This document shows, one piece after another, positions 51,401 through 61,349 of a stretch of DNA of 64,000 nt. The translations under genes and the position numbers were made by a program. The DNA comes from Leguminivora glycinivorella (taxonomy: Eukaryota > Arthropoda > Insecta > Lepidoptera > Tortricidae): assembly GCF_023078275.1 (NCBI RefSeq), contig NC_062975.1, positions 16,777,141 through 16,841,140 of the forward strand. Direction: 5' to 3'. The notes beneath the pieces were generated by a model. That model was not told where the DNA came from. It saw nothing but the letters and a program-made list of their open reading frames with translations, and ran no database searches. Position 1 is the stretch's first letter, and every line of letters starts with the position of its first letter.

Positions 51401-54400
51401 ATGTACTTACTACTACTAATCAATACTAATCAATACTAATCATGTACTTAAACTAAAAGCTTCCTCAAAAATCATTCTACTCATACCTGTGTCGCAAATT
51501 GCATAAAAATCCTTTCCGTAGTTTTTGAGTTTATCGAGAACACACAAACACACAGATAGTACAGATACAGACACACAGACAGACGCGGCGAGGGACTTTG
51601 TTTTATAAGATGTAGGGAGAGTGACAGTGCTTTAGCTAAACGTAACTAGAAATAATGAAAATGGTAATTTTCCAGGTAGATGCCACATGCCAGGTAAACC
51701 AAGTTCCTTTCCCCTGCATTAGCATCTGCAACATGAACATGATATCTACGAGAGAGACAGCCAATATCGCAAAGCTTTTGTAAGTATTGTCAACTTTGAA
51801 AAATATACAAATTTAAAGTAGATGCCTTACATTATATGAAGGTAATAAAATTTATTCTTATAAATTCAAGTGCCCTAACTGACTGACTGATTCATCAACG
51901 CAGAGCCGAAAGTACAAAAGCTAGAAAGTTTAAAATTCGCACATTAGGTTGCGTTTATGATGGTACCTATGCACCACACCTCGGACACTGGCGATCAAAT
52001 ATTATGAAAGAGGCGCGTTCCAAGCACACATTCTAAGCTCGTGTAGGTGAACGCGTACTATGCTTGTATGAGTGAAATATGATAGGTCGACTGTTCGCGT
52101 TTTTGACAGATGGTAACTGTGAGGTAACCGATAAGGGGTGGGCGGCACTTTCAGCGGGGAGCGAGAGTGTCCATACTGTACGATAGTACTCTTTATCATA
52201 CTGTGTATCTACTGTCCAAAGAAGGAGCGATTTTAAAATAATCTTCCTAAGGGTAATAGGAAGGTACCCCCCTCAGATGTTTCATTTTCTATAGACGGCA
52301 ATTAATGGATTTACTAGAGGTATAATTGATTCACGGAAAAGATTAAAAGCCACCTTGAGTCGGCTTTTCATGGTTGGATTACTCAAAATGGATGAAAGGA
52401 ACACTTACAGAATCACTCCTTGAAATGTGGTGTCAGGTGGTCAATCTGTGACCCAAATACGGTCATGTCCCTAACTTGGGTATAATTTTAACGACTTTAA
52501 CTACACAACGAGCATACAGAAATCAAGTTTTTTTTTTAACTTTGCCTAAAGTATGCCTATTTTGTGTTCAGTTCTCCTGCCAGTTGTTGCAAAATGCTGT
52601 GCATCGGGATCGTCTCGACATCTCTTTCTTGATCTGTCTCTGCTCCGGCTAACCTATGGTTTCCATTCAGTAGTCAATATGGTCTGTCGATCTAAATGCA
52701 TTTGGCTGAACATGCCATCATCATCCTTGCGTTATCCCGGCATTCACCACGGCTCATGAGAGCCTGGGGTCCGCTTTGACAAGTTGCAGACATGCAAATT
52801 TTAATATTAATATTTTTGTGTAGGAAAACAAACAACATAACGGAAGAAGAAATTAATAATTTCTTTGAAGATTTAACAAAACTGAGGCACAACATTACAC
52901 CATATGCGCATAACGCCACAGAAATAATGAAGATCTTGAAGGGATACTACTACACCATGGACATTATAATGGAAGAAGTAAGACTTTGCAGTTTGGTCGT
53001 TGAGTTTTTCTATCTGAAGTAATGATGATGAATTACGCCGTGGCTTGCGTGGGCGACGGTCGCGCGATGGTCGCGCGACGGCGATGCGACGCATACGAAA
53101 TCAAACCTTATCGATATGGAAGTATGAGACGCGACGGCGACGGTCGCGCGACGGTCGCGCGACCGTCGCCCACGCAAGACACGGCGTTAATGGTGTACTT
53201 CCTTTACTTTCAAACTAAATTCATACTTACCTCATTTTGGGTTCTGTGGGCCGATTTTTGAGTCTCACGCGTTCGAATTCAGAAAATTGCCACTGAAAAT
53301 AATAGGCAAGTCACCGTTTTCAACCGGTATTTTAGTGACAGTGAGACTCAAAAATCGGCCCACAGAAGCGAAAATGGCAAAAATGAATTTAGTTCCGTTA
53401 TGCCTATTATTGTTAGTTTCGTTATGTTGAAGCCATTTTCTCGGAAACTATAATTCGGAAAGGTATAACTATTTACTTATAACAAAAATTTAAGTAAAAA
53501 TCGACTTTACCACAGTTACAACCTAGATCGCGAAGTACATAGACATTAAAATAATATATTATTTACATTAGAATATTGAAAATTTTTTCAATCTCGATTT
53601 CAATCTCGATTTCGAAAATTCCATTACCGAAATCTAAATTTTTTAAAAGTTGAAATGGCTATCAAATGAACAGAATAATCACCTACCTTTAACTGTGGAA
53701 CCTTTTAATGGGTAACAGGACAACCTACGTCCAAAATTTAAAATGTAATCTCTTTAACAGGCAGCTTTTATCTCCAGAAGGTTATGTAACATAATTATTT
53801 TTTAAATTTTGTTACTCGTAAGTATGTGCCCATCACTTACCTTTATCCTTCATATAAATTGAGTACACAGTACCTTGGTGATTTTTGTACTTCAAAATTT
53901 TACATTTTTAACCCCCGACGCAAAAACGACGGGGTATAAGTTTGACGTGTCTGTCTGTCTGTCTCTCTGTCTGTCCGTCTGTCTGTCTGTTTGTCTGTCT
54001 GTCTGTGTGTGTGTCTGTCTGTGGCATCGTAGCTCCCGAACGGATGAACCGATTTCGATTTAGTTTTTTTTTTGTTTGAAAGCTGAGTTAGTCGGGAGTG
54101 TTCTTAGCCATGTTTCATGAAAATCTGTCCACCATGTCGCGGTCAGGGGTTTTTTCAAAATTTTACGGTTTTCTCGTGCACGAGTACAGCATTGTATATG
54201 TAAACTGAACATTTAATTTACTCTTGTTTCCTTCGAGGACACATGGTCAACCTAATTTGGTGATTTCGATACAAACATGTTTTTATGACTCGTTTTCCTG
54301 TTTTTCCTATCTTGTTTTGTAGAGTACAGTCAGCTGCAGAGAAAAGTTTCATGCAAATTTGTATGGCAGGGGTCTACTTTTCACTGCAGCTGACTGTACC

Positions 54401-57400
54401 TAGTCAAAGTAGTCCGTGTAGGAAATTAAATAACTCAAGTGTCCAGCTAATTTGTTTTTTTTTTAATTAGAGCACAAAAACTTTTTTTTTTAATTTTGTA
54501 TTGTTGTGCAAAAGACAACTGATCGTACAAAAGGTTGACTTCATAGTAATAGGCAATATCAAAGAAATCCGGTTACAAACCAAATGAATTCTCTCCAATT
54601 TGGTTTGGATGCTGTCTTGTCACCATTAATATATCTTTAGACATACCTAGAAGCCTATAGCCTAGAAGGTATACCTAGAAGGCATGATGTTCACTTTCTC
54701 CATACTATGAATGTCAACGACGCAATCCTAAGTGCAGTACCCTGCCATAAAAAAAATTTGACGCAAAAATTTCGTCTTTACAACATTATATTTGACGACC
54801 GGTCTGGCGCAGTCGGTAGTGACCCTGCCTGCTGCGCCGCGGTCCCGGGTTCGACATTATATTTTTGTCACCCCATCTGGAAAAAAATACATTGCACTTT
54901 ATTCATCTTACTTTGGAACTTAATATTATGCTTCATTTACCTTTTTACTTGGCTGAAGAAATTACAATTTTAAAATATATTGGAAAAATAAACCTGCGAT
55001 ATTTCAAATCTTATTGACTTCATTCCAAACTAAGGGTCTTTTACCCCGTTTTAAAATCATAAACTGAAGTAGATGAGATATAGACTTATATTGACTGGGA
55101 TATAGACCGTGATTACCTTTAGGTAATTTCGATGGAACGCCACTACATACCGAGATTGGTAAGAGAAGCCATTGAGATTCACAAATATAAAAATTTCAAT
55201 CATGAGGATGGCTTCAAACTATCAAATGTATGGAATCCAGTGATTTGTTTGTGTAAAAAACCGGTGAAGTCAGAATTAAACAAACGTAGTGACACTGTCA
55301 GTGTAGTGTGTTTGGACAGACCATTGAGTGTGAATGCGACCAGTGGTAACGCTGAAAGTGAACGCAGCCGACGCGCGCCAAGGAGGGTAGATCGCGCGCT
55401 GTCTACCCAACTTTGATATCCACCCGCCTTCGTCAGTTTTCCGTGATCATGATGCATCTAACGGCGTCGAAATATCGGGAGCTCGACAAAAATCAAAAAC
55501 GTAATCACGGTCTATATCCCGGTCAATATAAATCAAATGAAAATAACCTTGCATCATTCAAAACCTAGCTGAAATATATTTTGAAAAAGGGACCACGGCC
55601 TCCTGAATAGCCTGAGCATTCAACCACATGAGTCTCAACGATTAACTACGTCTCATTATCCCCGCACGTGGATACGATAAAAACTCTGAAAATTATATAG
55701 AAAAGAAAATACGGGGTTATTTTATCCCCGTATCGCACTAAAATTGAAAAAATACGGGGTTTAGTACACCCCGTAACGCATGTAATGTATTAAGGTCGAT
55801 AAATTAGTAGTGATGGGAAATAAAAAATTCGATGTATATGCTGTTTTAATAAAAAAATTACACATCAAAAATATGATACTTCGCACTCTTGTATTTTTGT
55901 GAAAGTAGTTAATATAATTAAGTAACAAAGATAAATAAAATAAGATAAACCACCACCGTTTTTACATATTAAAAACATATAATTAATTACCTGCCTGCAA
56001 TTAGATGTCAATTTGTGGTGATTTTGACGTTTATTGTGTGAGATAACCTTTGTTTTTGGAATATAGTAGTTCTAACGTGTGGTTCGAGCGCTTCATTTTT
56101 AATTTGCCGATAACAAGTATTTCAGTAAGCACTGCACTAGCGATACTGTGCCCACAACCCCGTACGGGCCAGCAAATTCTTTTACGGGGCTCACGGAGAC
56201 CCGTATCGCACTAGAAGGTAATTTTTGTCCCCTGGTCGGTACGGGGTTCCTGAGACCCCGTATATAATTAATATATTAATAAATAATACTTTTGAACAGA
56301 AATCCAAATGTATATTTGTCATTTTCGTAGTTGTAAAAATGACCAAAATACAGCTTCCGCACCAGCGGAGTGAACACGATTTTTCTCACCCGCACTGAGT
56401 GATGACAGCGTACGGGGTTCAAAAACCCCCGTAACGCAGTGAACGTGTTAAGGTTGAATTTTCTCAAGTATACACATTTATGTTCCCGATGGCTTGTGGC
56501 GCCCCTATCTTTTTAAATCACTCACGTTTTTTTTAAGGTTATTCAAAAATGCGAAAATATGTTATTGTACTGCGAGTTTAATAGGAAGCCAAAGAAGTGT
56601 ACGGATATATTCAACTTGATAAAAACCGTGGAGGGACATTGTTGCGCCTTTAACTACGCCGCATTGAATGACGTGTCTGAAATGTAAGTACATACTGATT
56701 TTTTTAAATAGCATTGTTTTTATTATTAGCCTATATTGTGTCCCACTACTGAAACGCTGATGGCCTAGCGGTAAGAGCATGTGACTTTTTATCCGGAGGT
56801 CGCGGATTCGATTCCCGGCTCGTTGAGAGATTAGTCGTAAAAGCGGACCCCTAGGCTCCCATGAGCCGTGGCAAATCCAGCAGCAGCATCAGGAGAGATG
56901 GGTTAAAATAGCCACCAAATGGACACCAAAAATTACCTACCCGAGGCCAACGTATGCCAAAAATAAGATTGCAAAAAAACATCGCCCATTTCGTAGCGAC
57001 AGCCGGGAGCATGCACAGAGCCATGTATGGCAGAGAGCAGGTGCCGTAGCCGAATGGCATTTCTGCGACGCGAAACGAAAACGAAACGAGCGTTTCGTTT
57101 CGTGAGCGTTTGTGGCATTCTGCTACGTACCCAGGCAGGCAAGCCACCCCCATATCGCACTATTTGTAAGTGCGATAATGACGGCCTGATGTTTTATCAT
57201 TTATCGCGCGACCATGCGTGCCTGCCTGGGGAGGCCTTTGCCCAGCAGTTAAGGGAGGCCTTTTCCCAGCAGTGGGACACAATCATCATCCTCCTTGCGT
57301 TATCCCGGCATTTGCCACGGTTCATGGGAGCCTGGGGTCCGCTTTGACAACTAATCCCAAGATTTGGCATAAGCACTAGTTTTACGAAAGCGACTGCAAT

Positions 57401-60400
57401 CTGACCTCCCAACCTGAAGGGTAATTAGACCTTATTGGAATTAGTCCGGTTTCCTCACGATGTTTTCCTGCACCGAAAAGCGACTGGCAAATATCAAATG
57501 ACATTTCGCACATAAGTTCCGAAAAACTCATTGGTGCGAGCCGGGGTTCGAATCCGCGACCTCCGGAACGAAAACATGTACTTACCGCTAGGCTACGAGC
57601 GCTTGTCGCGCCAATACGAAGGCAGGATAAAGAAAACCTAATATTATCTGCTTTCAGTTCTCTCCTCCCGCACGATGATACACTCGAATACTACGATGGT
57701 GACGAGGAATCTGACCACGTGTCCGGGACTATTATTGCAACATCAGAGTCTGGCAGGTACAATCAGAATCATACTCTTTTTGATTATGTTTTTTTTTATT
57801 TCCGCTACCCAAAGGTTGTCTGGTAGAGATCGCTCTTTAGCGATAAGACCGCCTGTTGTTTGCAAACGTGAAAAAACTTCCGCTCACATACCATCGGATG
57901 TCGTGAGTGTTGTACCTATTAGGCAAAGTGACTAATGACAGTCAAGTGCGGGTAGTTCCAAAAACTCGTACCGGCTAGAAGATGTTGATACAGCTCCCAG
58001 CCGGTCTACCCGACCACGGACGTAATGTCATGTCCGAAACGTCGGGTTAGATATAAACGTAAGTTTTACGCGATTAAGTCCCGTTTTAATTTAAACATAT
58101 GAGATCGGAAAGCGGCTCAGGGAGAAAACAAAAGATCTCCGTTCTGAGTCATGGCTTGTCCAACAGGCCCCAATTTCATATAGGTGACAGGTGCGACAAT
58201 TGTCACAAAATATTACATATGTAGTATTATTGGTTTCACCACACTGACAGGTGCGACAATTGTAGAATACAATTGTCACGGCTAACCATAGGGATAAATG
58301 TATCAAATTTTTAATAGTAGTTGACTCAAATGGCAATAAGTAAAATTATTTAATGGATATTTTTATGTTTATTGGCTGACTATAAATATAAATGCCTTTG
58401 TTAACTTCGATAAAACTATTCATTAAAACTATCTTATCTAAAACTATTCATTACCTAAATCCTCTCCCACCATTATATAATTTTCTTCGGTAACATTATT
58501 TATGTGTATCAAGTACCTAGTCATTGGTTCTGTGTTAGTATTTTGTTTCAAAAACAATATTGCAGTATGGATATAATAAGAAAGATGACTATCTTAAAAT
58601 TGATTTCCGACCGCCAATTCGTGTTATTTGATAAAAAATTAACATTCGCAATGAAAGTTAATATACTTAAATATAAAGGAATAGCTCAGCGTTTGATTGA
58701 AACGGGTGTATGGCTAAGAAATAGAAATATCTAAGATATATACCTAACTTGGCACTATACTAAGTATTTAATAAGTTGGAATTATTAATTATAAGATATA
58801 TACAATTTATTTCTTATAAACGTGAATAAAAGAGGAAAAAGTAAAAACATTGACCATTACTACAATAAAAATATACAAATAACAAGTAAAACAAATTAAA
58901 ACTATTCTAAACCAACAGTTAAAATGCTTAACTAAACTAAAAATATTTGAATTTGGAATTCGGTGTACCTAACTACGAAGGTAACTCGTTCATTTAAAAA
59001 CGCTCAAATTAATTTGAGGGTATTTGTACAAAATAATATTAATGATAGCTATTTAGGTACATAGGTATGTAGTATTTTTTATGATACATAAGTACACAAT
59101 TTAGTATAATAATACATATAACGCAGAGAAATCTCAAAAATATACTTTTATAAAATTGTAAGTTGTCACCTGTCATCGACAATTGTCGCTCGACATTATG
59201 TCACTGACAATTGTAGCCTTTTTGAAACAGGGGCCAGGTCTCCATCGCCATACAGCGGGGTAACGCTGCTAGCGTGATGGGGGAATTGTTAAAAAAAAAA
59301 AAAAAAAACCATATGAGTGAAGATCGTGTTAGTTTAAATCAATATAGGTAAATAAACTTATTGCAACCACGGTGTCTGAATAGTTTATCACATTATTTAG
59401 TACGACTGTATAATAAACACCTGTTATATACCACTGTGAATATTTTCATTAGATTTGTACGTTTAGAAAAAATGACAAATACCTAAGCTTGTGTGCGGAA
59501 TTTTGTTTACTATTATTTTCAGTTAGAAGGGTTTTCTATAATAAAAATAACCGAAAGCAGAAATTGCCTGTGATCATGAAACAAAACAATATCCTTGCCA
59601 ATCGGAACGAACCCTACCAGGGCTTCATCCTGTTGGGAATAATGGGAATATCAGTCTAAAAGGTTTCCTAATATTTTCCGCTCTCCACCATTATTTTACC
59701 GGTAATGCCCTGTCATCATCATTTTTACTGCAATTTTATTAAGCTGTCAATACAATTTTCTCGGGCGGACGCAGCAATAAAATTAAAAGGCATTGGCTCA
59801 CCACCTCACTCATTCAATTGTGATCATGTGATCAATCGAATCAATAGGAGCGGGCGTAAAAGTGCCAATCTTGAGGCAAGAATACAGATACTTCGGCAGG
59901 TATAGAATTCAAAGCGCTTGAATAATGAATTATCAAATAATTGGTAATAAATTAACCTGTTATTCGACTTTGAAATGCTACCCAAATTTTATTGCATCTC
60001 AATTGAACTCAGGATCTAGTGTCAACAAGATTTTTGCTAAGATATAACAACGTAGAACACACAGTTTGAATCTAATATGCTAAACGAGTCTCAGATGCCT
60101 GATCTTAATTACGCATCTTGCAATTGTAATGAGTCAAACCAAACCTGAGCCAAAATTATAAGACTAATAATTGTGATGTAAGTCATCATCATCCTCCTTG
60201 CATTATCCCGGCATTTGCCACGGCTCATGGGAGCCTGGGGTGCGCTTTGACAACTAATCCTAAGATTTGGCGTAGGCACTAGTTTTTACGAAAGCGACTG
60301 CCATCTGACCTTCCAACCCGAAGGGCAACTAGGCCTTGTTGAAATTAGTCCGATTTCCTCACGGTCACCTCGCTTCGCTCGTCGTCGTACCTATCGGTGA

Positions 60401-61073
60401 CTCTGGGGCAGTTTTTCTGCTAAACCAAAGTCGACCAAAATAATGTTCTGTAAAACAATATTCTGCCAAATGTAATAATGCCAACTAAGTTTTCTACAAA
60501 ATTACCATTCGACCGAAAGTGTTTCTGCGAAACATGTTATGCGAAGTGTGTTTCGGACTAAAAATATTCTGCCAGATGAGGGTAATTTAACCCTATCTAT
60601 TCATAAAATCCCAATTTTAACCCCATCTATTCATAAAACGTGCAGTAGAAGTATTTATTAAAAACCGCCATCAAGATTTTCTTAATCCACTAACTCAATC
60701 AGAGACCAATTTGTTAGCTTTTTGCTCTCGCGAAAATTTGATTAATACCTACTCGAAGCTTTGGATTACGGGTCTTTTAAGAAATTATAATCTTTCCAAC
60801 TTCATTATTGGACCTTTCAGCAGTACCTACACAATATCGCAAATAAAATACACTTAAATAACAACATGATTTTCATAACGACGTATTACACAATGTGCAA
60901 TGTTTATGACTGGCAATATTTAAGGAACCTTAGATCAGGACGAAAAAGCAAGCCCGGCTGATAAATAAATTAAGAATTAAATGTGTTCTAGTTCATCCGG
61001 TCTCTCTGTCGTGTTCAATGTCGAACCCGATGACTATCCGAGCTGGACTCACGCCACCAACTATGGGGCAATG
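48239..61073 (+). CDS. ppk: ppk-type DEG/ENaC sodium channel subunit, gene 2 (continues past right edge)
   Basis: Coding exons: 48239-48472, 51676-51779, 52824-52977, 56538-56683, 57658-57756, 60992-61073, all with AG/GT borders and compatible phases (273 codons). Residues 24-37 contain the cytosolic FLENITTIHG motif (His-Gly gating residues 32-33). Residues 47-66 form TM1. FPCISICNMNM follows TM1, then an acidic helical finger region, GHCCAFNY, and GLSVVFNVEPDDYP. The cysteine-rich domain and TM2 are missing and must lie beyond 64000. The gene is 8.7 kb downstream of gene 1, in the same direction. Exon lengths and phases parallel gene 1, so this is a tandem paralogue. Met at 48239 sits in a good context (CAACATGG), but the frame stays open upstream to a possible acceptor at 48143-48144, so a longer N-terminus is possible. 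Confidence 0.92.
48487..48800. repeat. GGTAACGGAATGG foldback repeat, copy 3, 15 bp after a splice donor
   Basis: Ends GGGTCATTTTTTTCAAAGTTG and CAACTTTGAAAAAAAATGGTCC are inverted. The interior has the TTCCGTTACCGCC pair. Confidence 0.78.
48870..49080 (+). repeat. TTAACCGACTTCAAAAAAGG repeat
   Basis: GTTAACCGACTTCAAAAAAA, GGAGGAGGTTCTCAATTCG, ATGTAAGTTACTCGATATCT and CGAGATGGTCCCATTGGCAC. I recognise this as a common lepidopteran dispersed repeat, class unknown. Confidence 0.6.
49855..50050 (+). repeat. CGAGCAAGCGAAAG-type repeat, copy 3
   Basis: TACAAGGGGGCAAAGTTGTA, AACGAGCAAGTGAAAGGATT and ACCACGAGCGAAGCGAGTGG; related to 15700-15850. Confidence 0.6.
50378..50609. mobile_element. two foldback elements side by side
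   Basis: 50378-50508: CCAGAAATAGGTATATGATT ... TAGTTATATATTTCTGG, same family as 40643-41095. 50509-50609: hairpin GGCGGTCTAGCACAACTTGC / GCAAGTTGTGCTTAACCGCC with a GCGAGTC/GACTCGC inner stem. Confidence 0.75.
50939..51240 (+). repeat. dispersed repeat ACATATGTAACTTCGTATAG, copy 1
   Basis: Blocks ATATGTAACTTCGTATAGAC, GATGGCGTTACACCTTTGGG, GAACGCTCGGCTAGATGGC and GAGAGATGGCAGTCTATGCA. Copies: 62180-62430 (inverted) and 63154-63445 (same orientation). The open frame in this repeat is shared by 51067-51239 and 63274-63455 and is not evidence of a gene. Confidence 0.88.
51676..51779 (+). CDS. ppk: gene 2 exon 2 (post-TM1 FPCISIC motif)
   Basis: Acceptor ATTTTCCAG, donor GTAAGT; 104 bp, start phase 0, 2 spare bases at the end. 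It encodes VDATCQVNQVPFPCISICN and more. It corresponds to 139-245 of gene 1. Confidence 0.92.
51980..52205 (+). repeat. GAAAGAGGCGCGTTCC repeat, copy 2
   Basis: Near-identical to 40360-40580 over its length. Confidence 0.85.
52714..52782. mobile_element. CATCATCCTCCTTGC SINE fragment 50 bp upstream of gene 2 exon 3
   Basis: CATCATCATCCTTGCGTTAT, CACCACGGCTCATGAGAGCC and GGGGTCCGCTTTGACAAGTT. It stops before the tRNA-like head. Confidence 0.75.
52824..52977 (+). CDS. ppk: gene 2 exon 3, 154 bp
   Basis: Acceptor TTTTTGTGTAG, donor GTAAGA. It encodes KTNNITEEEINNFFEDL and ends YYYTMDIIMEE. It has the same length and phases as 9778-9931. A palindromic MITE begins about 55 bp after the donor. 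Confidence 0.9.
53033..53189. mobile_element. palindromic MITE, ACGCCGTGGC family, copy 2
   Basis: ACGCCGTGGCTTGCGTGGGC / CGCCCACGCAAGACACGGCG with GACGGTCGCGCGACGGTCGC inside; longer inner stem than copy 1. Confidence 0.88.
53242..53367. mobile_element. MITE with perfect 27-bp terminal inverted repeats
   Basis: TTCTGTGGGCCGATTTTTGA (53242 on) is mirrored by TCAAAAATCGGCCCACAGAA (ending 53367). Confidence 0.88.
53908..54190 (+). repeat. TTTAACCCCCGACGC repeat, longest copy
   Basis: AACCCCCGACGCAAAAACGA, a TCTGTCTGTCTG run (53949-54024), GAACGGATGAACCGATTTCG, GAAAGCTGAGTTAGTCGGGA and TTTCATGAAAATCTGTCCAC. Confidence 0.85.
54324..54399. mobile_element. 76-bp hairpin MITE with GTACAGTCAGCTGCAG ends
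   Basis: GTACAGTCAGCTGCAGAGAA at the left, TTTTCACTGCAGCTGACTGT at the right. Confidence 0.8.
54794..54853 (+). mobile_element. head-only SINE with 11-bp target duplication
   Basis: Only the tRNA-like head is present (GACCGGTCTGGCGCAGTCGG ... GTCCCGGGTTCG), ending in the B box. It is flanked by ACATTATATTT at 54783-54793 and 54854-54864. The full family member is at 1190-1444. Confidence 0.85.
55088..55532 (+). pseudogene. Penelope-like element fragment between inverted repeats
   Basis: A frame at 55132-55270 reads RLVREAIEIHKYKNFNHEDG and FKLSNVWNPVI, resembling the conserved C-terminal segment of Penelope-like retroelements (x-x-E-A-x-E-I-x-K/R, N-F-N-R-x-D-G, L-S-x-x-W-x-P). It is flanked by TATTGACTGGGATATAGACC (55089 on) and GGTCTATATCCCGGTCAATA (ending about 55529). 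The polymerase domain is missing. Confidence 0.7.
55711..56433. repeat. five dispersed 23-bp hairpins TACGGGG-N9-CCCCGTA
   Basis: At 55711-55733, 55754-55776, 56183-56205 (one stem base changed), 56240-56262 and 56411-56433. Each has a 7-bp stem and 9-base loop. Four are followed by CGCA. A half site CCCCGTACGGG lies at 56157-56167. Probably the ends of a non-autonomous transposon in the gene 2 intron, but no target duplication was found. Confidence 0.85.
56538..56683 (+). CDS. ppk: gene 2 exon 4 with GHCCAFNY motif
   Basis: Acceptor is the T-run plus AAG at 56528-56537; donor GTAAGT. The frame VIQKCENMLLYCEFN is followed by KKCTDIFNL and GHCCAFNYAALNDVSE. The sequence matches the 131 bp gene 1 exon with a slightly longer loop. 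Confidence 0.9.
56752..56900 (+). mobile_element. SINE of the CATCATCCTCCTTGC family, internally deleted
   Basis: Starts with a tRNA-like head (GATGGCCTAGCGGTAAGAGC, GGATTCGATTCCCGGCTCG), then jumps to AAAGCGGACCCCTAGGCTCC and CATGAGCCGTGGCAAA. The tRNA fold is only partial. Confidence 0.8.
56870..57130 (+). pseudogene. LINE tail piece followed by a short GTAGCC MITE (57044-57130)
   Basis: AGAGATGGGTTAAAATAGCC (RWVKIATKW) and AGCATGCACAGAGCCATGTA belong to the RTE-like LINE tail. The MITE has ends GCCGTAGCCGAATGGCATTT and TGGCATTCTGCTACG. Confidence 0.65.
57220..57290 (+). pseudogene. duplicated LINE terminus
   Basis: GGGAGGCCTTTGCCCAGCAG, then again GGGAGGCCTTTTCCCAGCAG, then TGGGACAC; end of the AFAQQWDT LINE family. 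Confidence 0.75.
57270..57605 (-). mobile_element. CATCATCCTCCTTGC SINE, full length
   Basis: On +: CATCATCCTCCTTGCGTTAT (3' end of the element), GGAGCCTGGGGTCCGCTTTG, ACGAAAGCGACTGCAATCTG, GCGACTGGCAAATATCAAAT, then the tRNA-like head reversed (GGGGTTCGAATCCGCGACCT, TACCGCTAGGCTACGAGCGC). Confidence 0.85.
57658..57756 (+). CDS. ppk: gene 2 exon 5
   Basis: Acceptor GCTTTCAG, donor GTACAA. AT+T gives Ile, then SLLPHDDTLEYYDGDEESDH and IIATSESG. The other frame of this stretch is also open but does not fit the splice phase. The acidic loop is absent from gene 1. Confidence 0.82.
57940..58085 (+). repeat. Penelope-like terminal sequence (tentative)
   Basis: CCGGTCTACCCGACCACGG, TGTCCGAAACGTCGGGTTAG, ATAAACGTAAGTTTTACGCG, CCCGTTTTAATTT. 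The GTCCGAAACGTCGGG-plus-ATAAACG arrangement is one I associate with Penelope-like element ends. Not proven. Confidence 0.4.
58155..59235. mobile_element. element with ACAATTGT words near both ends (tentative)
   Basis: Left GGCCCCAATTTCATATAGGT then GTGACAGGTGCGACAATTGT; right GTTGTCACCTGTCATCGACA, ACAATTGTAGCCTTTTTGAA, ACAGGGGCC. ACAATTGT occurs three times in the left 120 bp and twice in the right 60 bp. The interior holds an unassigned 76-codon frame (58504-58734). The target duplication is not clear. Confidence 0.55.
59240..60180. other. intron of gene 2, no clear feature
   Basis: An A-run at 59288-59307. An exon-like acceptor at 59531 leads to an immediate stop in the required phase. 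Nothing else recognised. Confidence 0.5.
60186..60365 (-). mobile_element. CATCATCCTCCTTGC SINE, partial
   Basis: CATCATCCTCCTTGCATTAT, GGGAGCCTGGGGTGCGCTTT, GCGTAGGCACTAGTTTTTAC, GTCCGATTTCCTCACGG; the tRNA-like head is missing. Confidence 0.82.
60405..60590. repeat. degenerate short-word repeat
   Basis: Words TTCTGC(C/G)AAA, CTGTAAAACAATATTCTGCC and GCGAAGTGTGTTTC recur at about 20-22 bp, similar in style to blocks A and B of the 42452-44336 element. Confidence 0.45.
60992..61073 (+). CDS. ppk: gene 2 exon 6 (palm strand, DDYP)
   Basis: Acceptor GTGTTCTAG, donor GTATGT; 82 bp, ending in phase 0. AG+T gives Ser, then SGLSVVFNVEPDDYPSWTH and YGAM. G-L-x-V and D-Y-P are family motifs. No later exon could be found before 64000. 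Confidence 0.88.
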
Positions 61074-61139
61074 GTATGTAACTAAATGATATTCTTATCT
61101 TACACAGATTGACTGAGTCCCACTGTAAGCTCAATAAGG

Positions 61140-61335
61140 CTTGTGTTGCGGGTACAGTATGGTTACTCCCGCTTCCCGCTGAAGTGCCGCCCAATCCCCC
61201 TTCGCTTACCTCACAGTCGACCTGTCATATTTCACTCATACCAGCATAGTACTCGTTCACCTACACGGGCTTAGACTGTGTGCTAGGAACGCGCCTCTTT
61301 CATATAATCTTGATCGCCAGTGTCTGAGGTGGTTG
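61140..61335 (-). repeat. GAAAGAGGCGCGTTCC repeat, copy 3 (inverted)
   Basis: CGCTGAAGTGCCGCCCAATC, CGTTCACCTACACGGGCTTA, GGAACGCGCCTCTTTCATAT: the reverse complement of 40360-40580. Confidence 0.82.
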
Positions 61336-61349
61336 CGGGTAGGTAGTCA

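Noticed and set aside
54794..54853. Functional tRNA gene
   Set aside because: Only half a cloverleaf; same head as a SINE at 1190-1444, with retroposition flanks.
56752..56825. Functional tRNA gene with A and B boxes
   Set aside because: The stems do not pair fully and the sequence runs into the body of a dispersed SINE family.
57675..57935. Alternative 86-codon frame over gene 2 exon 5
   Set aside because: It is out of phase with the flanking exons and lacks ppk features. The frame reading HDDTLEYYDGDEE joins both neighbours.
59532..59658. Possible additional exon of gene 2 after an ATTTTCAG acceptor (open in one frame)
   Set aside because: In the phase required by exon 57658-57756 it hits TAG at once. 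Exon 60992-61073 fits in phase and carries ppk motifs.
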